From: an uncultured Oscillibacter sp.
GTDB lineage: Bacteria; Bacillota; Clostridia; Oscillospirales; Oscillospiraceae
Length of the DNA stretch: 5,112 nucleotides
Assembly: GCA_946183715.1 (NCBI GenBank)
Contig: CAMHDB010000147.1
Span: forward strand, 1 to 5,112
Direction of reading: 5' to 3'
The position numbers were made by a program, and so were the translations under genes. The notes under the pieces are model-generated. The model was not told where the DNA came from. It searched no databases and worked only from the letters and a program-made list of their open reading frames with translations. How positions within the stretch are numbered: position 1 is the stretch's first letter; each line of letters starts with the position of its first letter. Shown here one piece after another: positions 1 to 5,112 of the stretch.

Positions 1-2
1 TT

Positions 3-1559
3 GTGCCGTACCGGCTGGAAAGCGTCCTGCAAGTCCCGCTCCGGCGCGGCCCGAATCCCTTCCGCGACGAAACGTCGAAAAGCGTGTCCCTGCGGGCGAA
101 AATCACGCTCCTGATTTCGGTGTCCATCCTGCTCATTGCCGTGATAGGCTCCTGCATCACGTTCCTGCTGTACCGTCAGGCGCTGATTGAGGAACATACC
201 CGGGTGGGCGTCGGCGTGGCGGAACTCGCCGCTTCGGTGATAGAACCCGACGCCGTGGACAGCTACCTGTCGGAGGGCGACGACGCCCCCGGGTACGGGG
301 AAATTGAACAGCGCCTCTACCGCATTCGGGCGAGTTCGCCCGATATCCAGTACGTCTACGTCTACCGGATTCTGCCCGACGGCTGTCACGTCGTGTTCGA
401 CCTCGACACCGACGACCTGCCCGGCGGCGAACCCGGAGACATCATACCGTTCGACCCCTCTTTCGCGGAGTACATCCCCGCCCTGCTGGCCGGGGAACCT
501 ATCGAGCCGATTGTGTCCGACGATTCCTACGGCTGGCTCCTGACCGCCTACGCCCCCGTCTACAACGACGCCGGGGAGTGCGTCTGCTACGCGGCGGCGG
601 ACGTCTCTATGGAAAAGCTCCACAATAACGAATTGCGCTTTACTGCGCGGCAAGTGTCGTTGTACCTTGGCTTCTTCATCGTGATTCTGCTGTTGACGCT
701 GTGGCTTGCGGAGGAAAACGTAATCGCGCCCATCAACGCCATTGCCTGGGCCGCCGGGTCGTTCGCCTACGACAGCGAGGAGGCCCGCGCCGAAAACGTC
801 GAGGCCGTCCGGGCGCTCAACATCCACACCGGGGACGAAATCGAGAACCTGTACCGCGCCGTGCTCAAGACCGCCGGGGACATCATGCGGTATATCGCCG
901 ACGCGCAGAAAAAGGCCGCGGCGATTGCCAAAATGCAGGAAGGCTTGATTATCACGCTCGCCGACCTCGTGGAGAGCCGCGACCAGAGTACCGGAGACCA
1001 TGTGCGCAAGACGGCGGCCTACGCGGAAATCATCATGAAGCAAATGCAGAAGGACGGCGTCTACAAGGACGCGCTGACTGATGAATTTGTCGCGGAAGTC
1101 GTCAGCGCCGCGCCGCTCCACGACGTGGGGAAAATCCACGTCTCCGACACCATCCTCAACAAGCCCGGGCGGCTGAACGAGGAGGAGTTCCGGCAGATGA
1201 AGGAGCACACCATCGCCGGAAAGGATATTCTGTCGCGGGTTATCGAGATTGCGCCGGATTCCGGCTATCTGAAGGAGGCGCGGAATCTGGCGGAGTTCCA
1301 CCACGAGCGCTGGGACGGAAGCGGGTACCCGTGCGGACTGGCGGGGGAGCATATCCCGCTGTCGGCGCGCATTATGGCGGTTGCGGACGTGTTCGACGCG
1401 CTGGTCTCGCACCGTTCATATAAGGCGGGCTTCCCGTTCGAGAAGGCCATGCAGATTATCCGGGAGGGTTCCGGGAGCCACTTCGACCCGCAAATCGCCG
1501 GGGCGTTTTTGCGCGCGGAGGCGGAGGTTCGACGGGTTTCCGAGGCCTTCGGGGAGTGA
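3..1559 (+). CDS. Membrane sensor HD-GYP protein, probable c-di-GMP phosphodiesterase (5' end uncertain)
   Basis: This is a predicted membrane-bound signalling enzyme expected to hydrolyse cyclic di-GMP in the cytoplasm in response to an external cue. With the GTG at position 3 it has 518 residues. A first membrane helix lies at about 34-57. An extracytoplasmic domain at about 58-215 reads like a single Cache/PAS-type sensor, with a YVYVYRI strand and a closing YAAADVSMEKL. A second helix lies at 218-236 and a HAMP-like linker at about 237-300. The HD-GYP domain at about 315-510 has every key residue I looked for: H333, HDVGK (373-377), H402, HH (433-434), ERWDGSGYP (435-443) and DVFDA (462-466), so it should be active. 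No GGDEF or EAL domain is seen. The start is unsure: only two bases precede the GTG, so the frame may extend upstream. A GTG at 84, just before the first helix, is an alternative, but it has no good ribosome binding site. The gene converges on the proline operon with no obvious functional link. The ligand is unknown. Confidence 0.9.
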   Translation: MPYRLESVLQVPLRRGPNPFRDETSKSVSLRAKITLLISVSILLIAVIGSCITFLLYRQALIEEHTRVGVGVAELAASVIEPDAVDSYLSEGDDAPGYGEIEQRLYRIRASSPDIQYVYVYRILPDGCHVVFDLDTDDLPGGEPGDIIPFDPSFAEYIPALLAGEPIEPIVSDDSYGWLLTAYAPVYNDAGECVCYAAADVSMEKLHNNELRFTARQVSLYLGFFIVILLLTLWLAEENVIAPINAIAWAAGSFAYDSEEARAENVEAVRALNIHTGDEIENLYRAVLKTAGDIMRYIADAQKKAAAIAKMQEGLIITLADLVESRDQSTGDHVRKTAAYAEIIMKQMQKDGVYKDALTDEFVAEVVSAAPLHDVGKIHVSDTILNKPGRLNEEEFRQMKEHTIAGKDILSRVIEIAPDSGYLKEARNLAEFHHERWDGSGYPCGLAGEHIPLSARIMAVADVFDALVSHRSYKAGFPFEKAMQIIREGSGSHFDPQIAGAFLRAEAEVRRVSEAFGE

Positions 1560-1578
1560 CGCGAACTCCGATATTTTT
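1553..1578 (+). terminator. Possible weak terminator of the HD-GYP gene
   Basis: GGAGT (1553-1557) can pair with ACTCC (1565-1569) around a 7-base loop. An A/T-rich tract with five T's (1574-1578) follows shortly after. The left arm includes the last sense codon and the first base of the stop codon. The stem is only 5 bp, or 7 bp if a two-G bulge is allowed, so it would be weak. It is the only candidate seen for the plus-strand gene. Confidence 0.35.
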
Positions 1579-1606
1579 CCGCGCGGCGTAACCTGTCAGA
1601 TTCACG

Positions 1607-1636
1607 AAAAAGTCTCCCCCGTGAAAACGGGGGAGA
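1607..1636 (-). terminator. Rho-independent terminator of the proBAC operon
   Basis: A perfect 10-bp stem, TCTCCCCCGT (1613-1622) with ACGGGGGAGA (1627-1636), closes a 4-base loop. Read on the minus strand, the stem is followed after one C by five T's (A's at 1607-1611 on the plus strand). It lies about 45 bases beyond the proC stop codon. No T tract follows the stem on the plus strand, so it should work mainly in the minus direction, ending proline operon transcripts before they run into the converging HD-GYP gene. Confidence 0.9.
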
Positions 1637-1681
1637 TAGTCTGTAATAGCGATTTGCCGCCGTGCGTAAAGTCAATTTGCT

Positions 1682-2494
1682 TTAGTTTCCGAGTTCGCGC
1701 GTGCGCTCAAAGGCGGCCCGCACCGCCTCCATGACCGTAAAGCGGAAGGCGTGCTTCTCCAGTTCGGACACGCCCGCCATTGTACTCCCCGCCGGGGAGC
1801 ATACTGCCGCGCGCAACAGGGCGGGATTCTGTCCGGTTTTGAGCGTCAACTGCGCGGTGCCCATGACGGTTTTGAGTACGAACTGCTCCGCCTGCGCGCG
1901 CGGAAGCCCGCACTGTACGGCCCCCTCCGTCATGGCCTCGAGGAACATGCACACGAACGCCGGGCCGCAACCCGTCACGGCGCTGGCCGCGTTCATGCGC
2001 GATTCCTCTACTTTGACCACATTCCCGGCGGGGCTGAGAATGTCCAACATGTCGCTTTCGGTATTGGGTTCCGTCTCGGCGTTGGAGCAGTAGAGGATGA
2101 CCGCCTCCCCGACGGACGCCGCCGTATTCGGCATAATGCGAATGACCGAGCAGCCGTCCGCGACGCCCGTGAACAGTTCCGAGACCGTCGACGTCGACAT
2201 CCCCGCCGCCATTGACACCAGCGTAAAGGGCTCGCTCCTGTCGACGAGGGCCTTTTGGATTTCTTCCGCCGTCTGTTTCATGCCCTGCGGCTTGACGCCG
2301 AGGAATATCAGGCCGCACTTTTCCGCGATTTCCGTCGCCGTCGCCGGAATTACGCCGTACTCTTTCCAAAGTTGTTCTGTCTTTTCGGGGTGGTGGTCGG
2401 CCCCCATGATTTCCCATTCGCCGATTCTGGTGGAAGCGGCGGCGGCGAGTATGCCGCCCATGTTGCCGCAACCGATAAAGCCCGCCATTTTCAT
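1682..2494 (-). CDS. proC: Pyrroline-5-carboxylate reductase
   Basis: This enzyme carries out the last step of proline synthesis, the NAD(P)H-dependent reduction of 1-pyrroline-5-carboxylate to L-proline in the cytoplasm. The product is 270 residues, normal for the family. The N-terminal Rossmann fold shows GCGNMG (8-13), followed by VKPQ (67-70) and MPNTA (121-125). The C-terminal dimerisation domain carries TGCGPA (174-179), a variant of the usual SGSGPA, and the family signature around SPAGSTMAGVSELE (233-246). The ATG at 2494 was chosen because GGAGG (2503-2507) lies 8 bases upstream. A TTG at 2521 would put that site inside the coding region, and a second ATG at 2488 is less well spaced. 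It is the third gene of the operon, 72 bases after the proA stop. The gap holds only a small 5-bp hairpin (2545-2560) with no T tract, so co-transcription is expected. The terminator at 1607-1636 follows. Confidence 0.97.
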   Translation of the reverse strand: MKMAGFIGCGNMGGILAAAASTRIGEWEIMGADHHPEKTEQLWKEYGVIPATATEIAEKCGLIFLGVKPQGMKQTAEEIQKALVDRSEPFTLVSMAAGMSTSTVSELFTGVADGCSVIRIMPNTAASVGEAVILYCSNAETEPNTESDMLDILSPAGNVVKVEESRMNAASAVTGCGPAFVCMFLEAMTEGAVQCGLPRAQAEQFVLKTVMGTAQLTLKTGQNPALLRAAVCSPAGSTMAGVSELEKHAFRFTVMEAVRAAFERTRELGN

Positions 2495-2502
2495 TTGTGT
2501 AT

Positions 2503-2507
2503 CCTCC
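2503..2507 (-). promoter_or_regulatory. Ribosome binding site of proC
   Basis: GGAGG on the minus strand lies 8 bases before the ATG at 2494. It decides the proC start against the upstream in-frame TTG at 2521. Confidence 0.85.
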
Positions 2508-2566
2508 GTTTCGTGGTTCAAATTGCCCGGGTTTCCGGCGCGATTCCGCTGTATTGCGGAGCAGAT

Positions 2567-3826
2567 TTAGCGCGTCTGCCCGTTCCCGCGCACGATGTAT
2601 TTATAGGAAGTCAGCTCTTCGAGACCCATCGGGCCGCGCGCGTGGAGTTTCTGCGTGGAAATGCCCATTTCACAGCCAAGCCCGAACTCCCCGCCGTCGG
2701 TGAAGCGCGTGGAGGCGTTGACGTACACCGCCGCGGAATCGACCGCGCGCGTGAAATACTCCGCCGCCGACGCGTCCTCCGTGACAATCGCCTCACTGTG
2801 CCCGGTCGAGTGCGCCGCGATATGCGCTGCGGCGTCCTGTACGCCGTCTACGACCGCGACGGCGAGGATATAGTCCAGAAACTCGGTGTCGAAATCCCGC
2901 GCGCCCGCCGCCGTACCGGGAATCACGGCCCCGGCGCGCGCGTCGAGACGGAGTTCCACGGGCGTCAGTCCGCGCGCGGCGCGGGCGTCCGTCAGGCGTT
3001 CGCGGAGTTTCGGGAGAAATTCCGCCGCGATGTCACGGTGAACCAACAGCACTTCCTCCGCGTTGCAGACCGACGGACGGCTTGTTTTCGCGTTCTCCAC
3101 GATGTCCAGCGCCATATCCTGCTTTGCGCCCGCGTCGACGTAGATGTGACAGATTCCGGTACCCGTCTGGATACACGGCACTTTCGCGTGTTCCATACAG
3201 GCGCGAATCAGCCCAGCGCCGCCGCGCGGTATCAACAGGTCAATCAGGCCTTCGGCCTCCATAAGCTCTTTCGCGCTCTCGCGTGACGTGTCCTCCACGA
3301 ACGCGACCAGCTCCGGGGGGAGGCCCGCGTCCGACAGCCCCAGCCGGATGGCCCGTACAATCGCGGCGTTGGAGCGGAACGCCTCCTTCCCGCCCCGGAG
3401 TACGACGGCGCTTCCGGCCTTCAGGGCCAGCGCCGCCGCGTCGGACGTGACGTTCGGGCGGCTCTCGTAGATAATCGCAATGACGCCCAGCGGCACCGCG
3501 ACTTTCTCGACAACCAGCCCGTTCGGGCGTTCCGTGCGCCGGAGTACGCGCCCCACCGGGTCAGGTAAGGCTACTGCGTCTCGAATCCCCGCCGACATGC
3601 CCGCTATCCGTTCCGGCGTCAGCAGGAGCCTGTCGGCCATGACCGCGCCGAGCGTATCCCGCGCGCGCTCCATGTCCTCTCGGTTCGCCGACAGAATCGC
3701 CGCCTGTTCCGACAACAGACGCTCCGCCACCGCCGACAGCGCCTTGTTCTTGACTTCCGGCGACGCCGCCGCCAGAACCGGGGCCGCAGCCTTCGCCGCC
3801 TTGATGATTTCACGCGTTCCGCTCAT
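2567..3826 (-). CDS. proA: Glutamate-5-semialdehyde dehydrogenase (gamma-glutamyl phosphate reductase)
   Basis: This enzyme carries out the second step of proline synthesis, the NADPH-dependent reduction of gamma-glutamyl phosphate to glutamate 5-semialdehyde, which cyclises to pyrroline-5-carboxylate. The 419-residue product is close to the usual length of about 415-420. It belongs to the aldehyde dehydrogenase superfamily. Visible landmarks are IYESRPNVTSDA (119-130), LRGGKEA (143-149), the catalytic cysteine C254 in TSRPSVCNAEE, the family signature ending HIAAHSTGHSEAI (335-347), NASTRFTDGGEFGLG (370-384) and HARGPMGLEELT (395-406). The ATG at 3826 was chosen because GGAGG (3835-3839) lies 8 bases upstream and the product then starts like its relatives. 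The open frame continues to 3940, but that part lies over proB. The ATG overlaps the proB stop by 4 bases (ATGA), so translation is probably coupled. This also fits the known delivery of the labile acyl phosphate from ProB to ProA. Confidence 0.98.
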   Translation of the reverse strand: MSGTREIIKAAKAAAPVLAAASPEVKNKALSAVAERLLSEQAAILSANREDMERARDTLGAVMADRLLLTPERIAGMSAGIRDAVALPDPVGRVLRRTERPNGLVVEKVAVPLGVIAIIYESRPNVTSDAAALALKAGSAVVLRGGKEAFRSNAAIVRAIRLGLSDAGLPPELVAFVEDTSRESAKELMEAEGLIDLLIPRGGAGLIRACMEHAKVPCIQTGTGICHIYVDAGAKQDMALDIVENAKTSRPSVCNAEEVLLVHRDIAAEFLPKLRERLTDARAARGLTPVELRLDARAGAVIPGTAAGARDFDTEFLDYILAVAVVDGVQDAAAHIAAHSTGHSEAIVTEDASAAEYFTRAVDSAAVYVNASTRFTDGGEFGLGCEMGISTQKLHARGPMGLEELTSYKYIVRGNGQTR

Positions 3827-4596
3827 TGCGCGTTCCTCCCTGTAAATCTGGTTCCGACAGACTTCCCCTCCGCCGCCTCGTAGAGAATCTCCGGACGGGA
3901 GCCGTTGACTATCAGCATGTCGATTCCGGCCTCCATACACAGCCGCGCGGCGGTCAGCTTCGTGACCATGCCGCCCGAACTCAGCGCGGAGCCCTGTCCC
4001 CCGGCGGAAGCGAGTATTTCGTCTGTCAGTTCGCGCACCTCCGGCACCCGCACGGCGCCGGGGTACTTCCGGGGGTCCGCCGTGTAGAGGCCGTCGATGT
4101 CCGTCAGGATAATCAGTAAATCGGCGCGGACGCTCACCGCCGACAGCGCGCCCAAAGTATCGTTGTCGCCGAAGGCGATTTCCTCCGTGGAGACCGTGTC
4201 GTTTTCGTTGATGACCGGGAGCACGCCGAGTTCCAGCAGGCGCAGGATAGTGTTCGTAAAGTTACGGTGTCGGTTGTCGTCACGCAAGTCCTCCGCCGTG
4301 ACGAGAATCTGCGCGGCGGTGTGGTTGTACTCCGCAAAGAGCTTGTCGTAGACGTACATTAACTCGCACTGCCCCACGGCGGCGGCGGCCTGTTTCGACG
4401 GCATATCCTTCGGGCGTTCCGAGAAGCCCAGTTTGCCCGTACCCATGCCGATGGCCCCCGACGAGACCAGTACGATTTCGTTGCCCGCGTTCTTGAGGTC
4501 GCTCAGAACTCTGCACAGAGTTTCCACGCGCCGGATATTCAGCCGGCCCGTGGGGTATGTCAGCGTGGAAGTGCCCACTTTGACGACTATCCGCAT
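3823..4596 (-). CDS. proB: Glutamate 5-kinase, short form without PUA domain
   Basis: This enzyme carries out the first and usually feedback-regulated step of proline synthesis, the ATP-dependent phosphorylation of glutamate to gamma-glutamyl phosphate. The 257-residue product is one amino acid kinase domain: KVGTSTLT (6-13), VSSGAIGMG (44-52), INENDTVS (129-136), FGDNDTLGA (142-150), TDIDGLYTADPR (165-176) and SSGGMVTKLTAA (206-217). It ends at GTRF (248-251) plus six residues. The PUA domain that brings the E. coli enzyme to 367 residues is therefore absent, with no sign of a frameshift. Short ProB proteins are known in other bacteria. Regulation by proline cannot be judged from sequence. 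The ATG at 4596 has a purine-rich GGGGGA 6 bases upstream, weaker than the sites of proA and proC. It is the first gene of the operon, with its own promoter about 37 bases upstream, and overlaps proA by 4 bases. Confidence 0.97.
   Translation of the reverse strand: MRIVVKVGTSTLTYPTGRLNIRRVETLCRVLSDLKNAGNEIVLVSSGAIGMGTGKLGFSERPKDMPSKQAAAAVGQCELMYVYDKLFAEYNHTAAQILVTAEDLRDDNRHRNFTNTILRLLELGVLPVINENDTVSTEEIAFGDNDTLGALSAVSVRADLLIILTDIDGLYTADPRKYPGAVRVPEVRELTDEILASAGGQGSALSSGGMVTKLTAARLCMEAGIDMLIVNGSRPEILYEAAEGKSVGTRFTGRNAQ
3835..3839 (-). promoter_or_regulatory. Ribosome binding site of proA, inside the proB end
   Basis: GGAGG on the minus strand lies 8 bases before the proA ATG at 3826 and within the last codons of proB. 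It fixes the proA start and allows re-initiation at the ATGA overlap. Confidence 0.85.
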
Positions 4597-4632
4597 AAAG
4601 ATTCCCCCGCTTTTCCTGTCAGATACGCCCCT

Positions 4633-4661
4633 ATTATACCAGCTTTGTCGCGGCGTTTCAA
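4633..4661 (-). promoter_or_regulatory. Sigma-A-type promoter of proBAC
   Basis: On the minus strand, TTGAAA (4656-4661; five of six consensus bases) is separated by exactly 17 bases from a perfect TATAAT (4633-4638). A TG one base before the -10 makes it an extended -10 element. Transcription should begin near 4626, leaving a leader of only about 30 bases. That is too short for a T-box, riboswitch or attenuator, so control would be at initiation or at the enzyme level. Confidence 0.88.
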
Positions 4662-4688
4662 CCGGGAAAGCGAAAAGTTCCGGCAGTC

Positions 4689-4714
4689 ACCCCGCCGCGC
4701 CGCGCGCATACACT
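4689..4714 (+). promoter_or_regulatory. Possible sporulation-type promoter (sigma-K or sigma-E like) for the small gene
   Basis: CATACACT (4707-4714) matches the published sigma-E -10 consensus CATACAnT and the CATAnnnT part of the sigma-K -10. An AC at 4689-4690 lies 16 bases upstream, as in sigma-K promoters; the sigma-E -35 (ATA-rich) is absent. No sigma-A-like promoter is seen on this strand before the gene at 4782. The match is short and could be chance. Transcription would start near 4720, inside the left arm of the inverted repeat. Confidence 0.3.
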
Positions 4715-4760
4715 GGACTGAAAGGCGTTCCCATACGCGCGGGACGCGTTTCAGTCCAGT
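4712..4760. repeat. Perfect 12-bp inverted repeat with a pairing interior (long hairpin)
   Basis: ACTGGACTGAAA (4712-4723) is repeated as its exact reverse complement, TTTCAGTCCAGT (4749-4760). The 25-base interior pairs further: GCGTTCCC with GGGACGC, with one bulged T, after a single G-G mismatch. As RNA this would be one long hairpin of about 19 bp. It ends 7 bases before the ribosome binding site of the gene at 4782. A short T-rich stretch (TTTCTT) follows on the plus strand, too weak for a convincing terminator. Possible roles are a leader hairpin that stabilises or regulates the transcript, or a protein binding site; neither is shown. Confidence 0.85.
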
Positions 4761-4767
4761 TTCTTAT

Positions 4768-4773
4768 GGAGGG
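4768..4773 (+). promoter_or_regulatory. Ribosome binding site of the small plus-strand gene
   Basis: GGAGGG lies 8 bases before the ATG at 4782. This near-ideal site marks the short reading frame as a true gene start rather than a chance frame. Confidence 0.8.
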
Positions 4774-4781
4774 ATGACTTC

Positions 4782-4943
4782 ATGTCAGAACGAGTATTGC
4801 CCGGCCCCATCGAGGACTTGCGCGGCGTGCGGGAGGCCGTATGTATCCACACCCGGAAAATTTACGACTCCTGCCGCGATAAAGATACAGCGTCTTATAG
4901 AATTGTTTCGATAAAAAATCATTTCAGCAGAACCCGCAAGTGA
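4782..4943 (+). pseudogene. 5' fragment of a small clostridial gene, cut by an integrated element
   Basis: The frame has an ATG with an excellent ribosome binding site and gives 53 residues, too few for a normal member of the family it resembles. Residues 1-35 include EAVCIHTRKIYDSCRDKD (18-35). From memory this resembles the N-terminus of clostridial proteins of unknown function, possibly spore-associated, in which CRDKD is followed by a Cys and an acidic ED-L-R-like segment. Here the resemblance ends at D35 (4884-4886). Residues 36-53 are lysine- and arginine-rich, are encoded by AT-rich DNA, and read into the antisense of the neighbouring recombinase gene, so they are probably foreign sequence. 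The frame stops inside the loop of the hairpin at 4931-4966. I infer that the rest of the gene lies beyond the far end of the element. The alternative is a genuine 53-residue peptide. The family assignment is from recall and is not certain. Confidence 0.6.
4872..4918. other. Probable attachment-site junction (attL or attR) of an integrative element
   Basis: Host-like coding sequence ends near 4886 and the recombinase stop codon is at 4919. The crossover should lie between about 4872 and 4900. Composition changes sharply here: of the 44 bases from 4887 to 4930 only 14 are G or C, against a clear GC majority to the left. An attachment site a few tens of bases beyond the end of the integrase gene is a common arrangement. 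The exact core dinucleotide cannot be read from one junction. Confidence 0.5.
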
Positions 4944-5112
4944 AAATCAGCGGGTTTTGTTTTTTTCGCTTTCGTGTACCAAACACATGAAATCACGCTT
5001 TTCAAGAGCGCGTTCTTCCCCGGAACGTCCCGCGACGGGTACTCCTCCAGCACAGTCCGTATCGCCGCAGCCTGACGCGCAATGTCCCAGTGTTCCGCGT
5101 GTTCCAACGCCG
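4919..5112 (-). CDS. C-terminal end of a probable large serine recombinase (partial)
   Basis: The frame enters from the right edge with no stop and ends at 4919-4921, so only about the last 63 residues are visible. They read RQAAAIRTVLEEY, then GKNALLKSVISCVWYTKAKK and KPADFHLRVLLK at the very end. This pattern (NxLLKxVI, then YTK, a basic stretch, and a final DF-L-x-V-x-LK strand) is what I recall from the C-terminal ends of large serine recombinases on clostridial prophages and conjugative transposons. The catalytic serine domain, zinc ribbon and most of the coiled coil would lie outside the window, so the call rests on the tail alone. The TTG at 5107 is not a convincing start. The gene points toward the truncated host gene, as expected for an integrase at the edge of its element. 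Its weak base-composition match to the neighbouring genes supports transfer. Confidence 0.6.
   Translation of the reverse strand, partial: ALEHAEHWDIARQAAAIRTVLEEYPSRDVPGKNALLKSVISCVWYTKAKKTKPADFHLRVLLK
4931..4966 (+). terminator. Rho-independent terminator-like hairpin, antisense to the recombinase end
   Basis: AACCCGC (4931-4937) pairs with GCGGGTT (4950-4956) around a 12-base loop, followed by TTGTTTTTTT (4957-4966). On the plus strand this has the form of an intrinsic terminator and would end transcripts from the truncated gene at 4782 just after they enter the element. The same bases encode the KKTKPADFHLRV segment of the recombinase on the other strand, so the T tract may simply reflect lysine codons. 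On the minus strand no T tract follows the stem directly. Confidence 0.55.

Noticed and set aside
1707..2471. Second long minus-strand frame over proC
   Set aside because: It is a shifted frame of proC with an arginine- and glycine-rich composition typical of an out-of-frame translation.
2495..2521. Earlier TTG start for proC
   Set aside because: The GGAGG at 2503-2507 would fall inside the coding region, and the ATG at 2494 has ideal spacing and gives the normal N-terminus.
2255..3286. Long plus-strand open frame opposite proA and the start of proC
   Set aside because: It lies antisense to two clearly identified genes, shows no recognisable family, and such frames are common in GC-rich coding DNA.
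3827..3940. Upstream extension of proA to 3940
   Set aside because: It overlaps the proB coding region, has no family match, and the ATG at 3826 has its own ribosome binding site.
4597..4632. T-box, riboswitch or attenuator controlling proB
   Set aside because: The predicted leader is only about 30 bases, with no hairpin or T-box-like sequence.
4712..4760. Inverted repeat as an intrinsic terminator
   Set aside because: The plus-strand side is followed only by a short mixed TTTCTT and the minus-strand side by no T tract, and no gene ends just before it on either strand.
4433..4777. Plus-strand frame from inside proB to the inverted repeat
   Set aside because: It is antisense to proB and the promoter, with no ribosome binding site or recognisable product.
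4645..4914. 89-codon plus-strand frame across the proB promoter region and the small gene
   Set aside because: It starts inside the proB promoter, has no ribosome binding site, runs through the inverted repeat, and is out of frame with the well-supported start at 4782.

Overview
The window looks like chromosomal DNA of a GC-rich member of the Clostridia (Firmicutes), perhaps Oscillospiraceae-like. The signs are GC-rich codon use, strong GGAGG ribosome binding sites, a clean sigma-A promoter, a short glutamate 5-kinase without a PUA domain, and a membrane-bound sensor HD-GYP protein. This placement is inference; no taxonomic marker gene is present.

Layout. Positions 3-1559 (+) encode a membrane sensor with an extracytoplasmic domain, a HAMP linker and a complete HD-GYP cyclic-di-GMP phosphodiesterase domain; its true start may lie outside the window. 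It converges on a proline operon read on the minus strand, proB-proA-proC (4596 down to 1682). That operon has a near-consensus promoter at 4633-4661, a 4-base proB/proA overlap, and a strong rho-independent terminator at 1607-1636. ProB phosphorylates glutamate, ProA reduces the product to glutamate semialdehyde, which cyclises, and ProC reduces pyrroline-5-carboxylate to proline. The complete pathway from glutamate is therefore encoded as one unit.

Right end. Diverging from proB is a small plus-strand gene at 4782 with an excellent ribosome binding site. A 12-bp perfect inverted repeat lies in front of it, and there is a possible sporulation-type promoter. Its first 35 residues resemble a clostridial small-protein family that I recall only from memory. 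The resemblance stops abruptly after residue 35, at about position 4886, where the DNA turns AT-rich. Just beyond, on the minus strand, is the C-terminal end of what looks like a large serine recombinase (stop at 4919), running off the right edge. The most economical reading is that an integrative element (prophage, ICE or similar), carrying its recombinase at this end, has inserted into the small gene and cut it. The window shows one attachment junction. This is the most interesting part of the sequence. Whether the element excises and restores the gene, as some sporulation-linked elements do, cannot be decided here.
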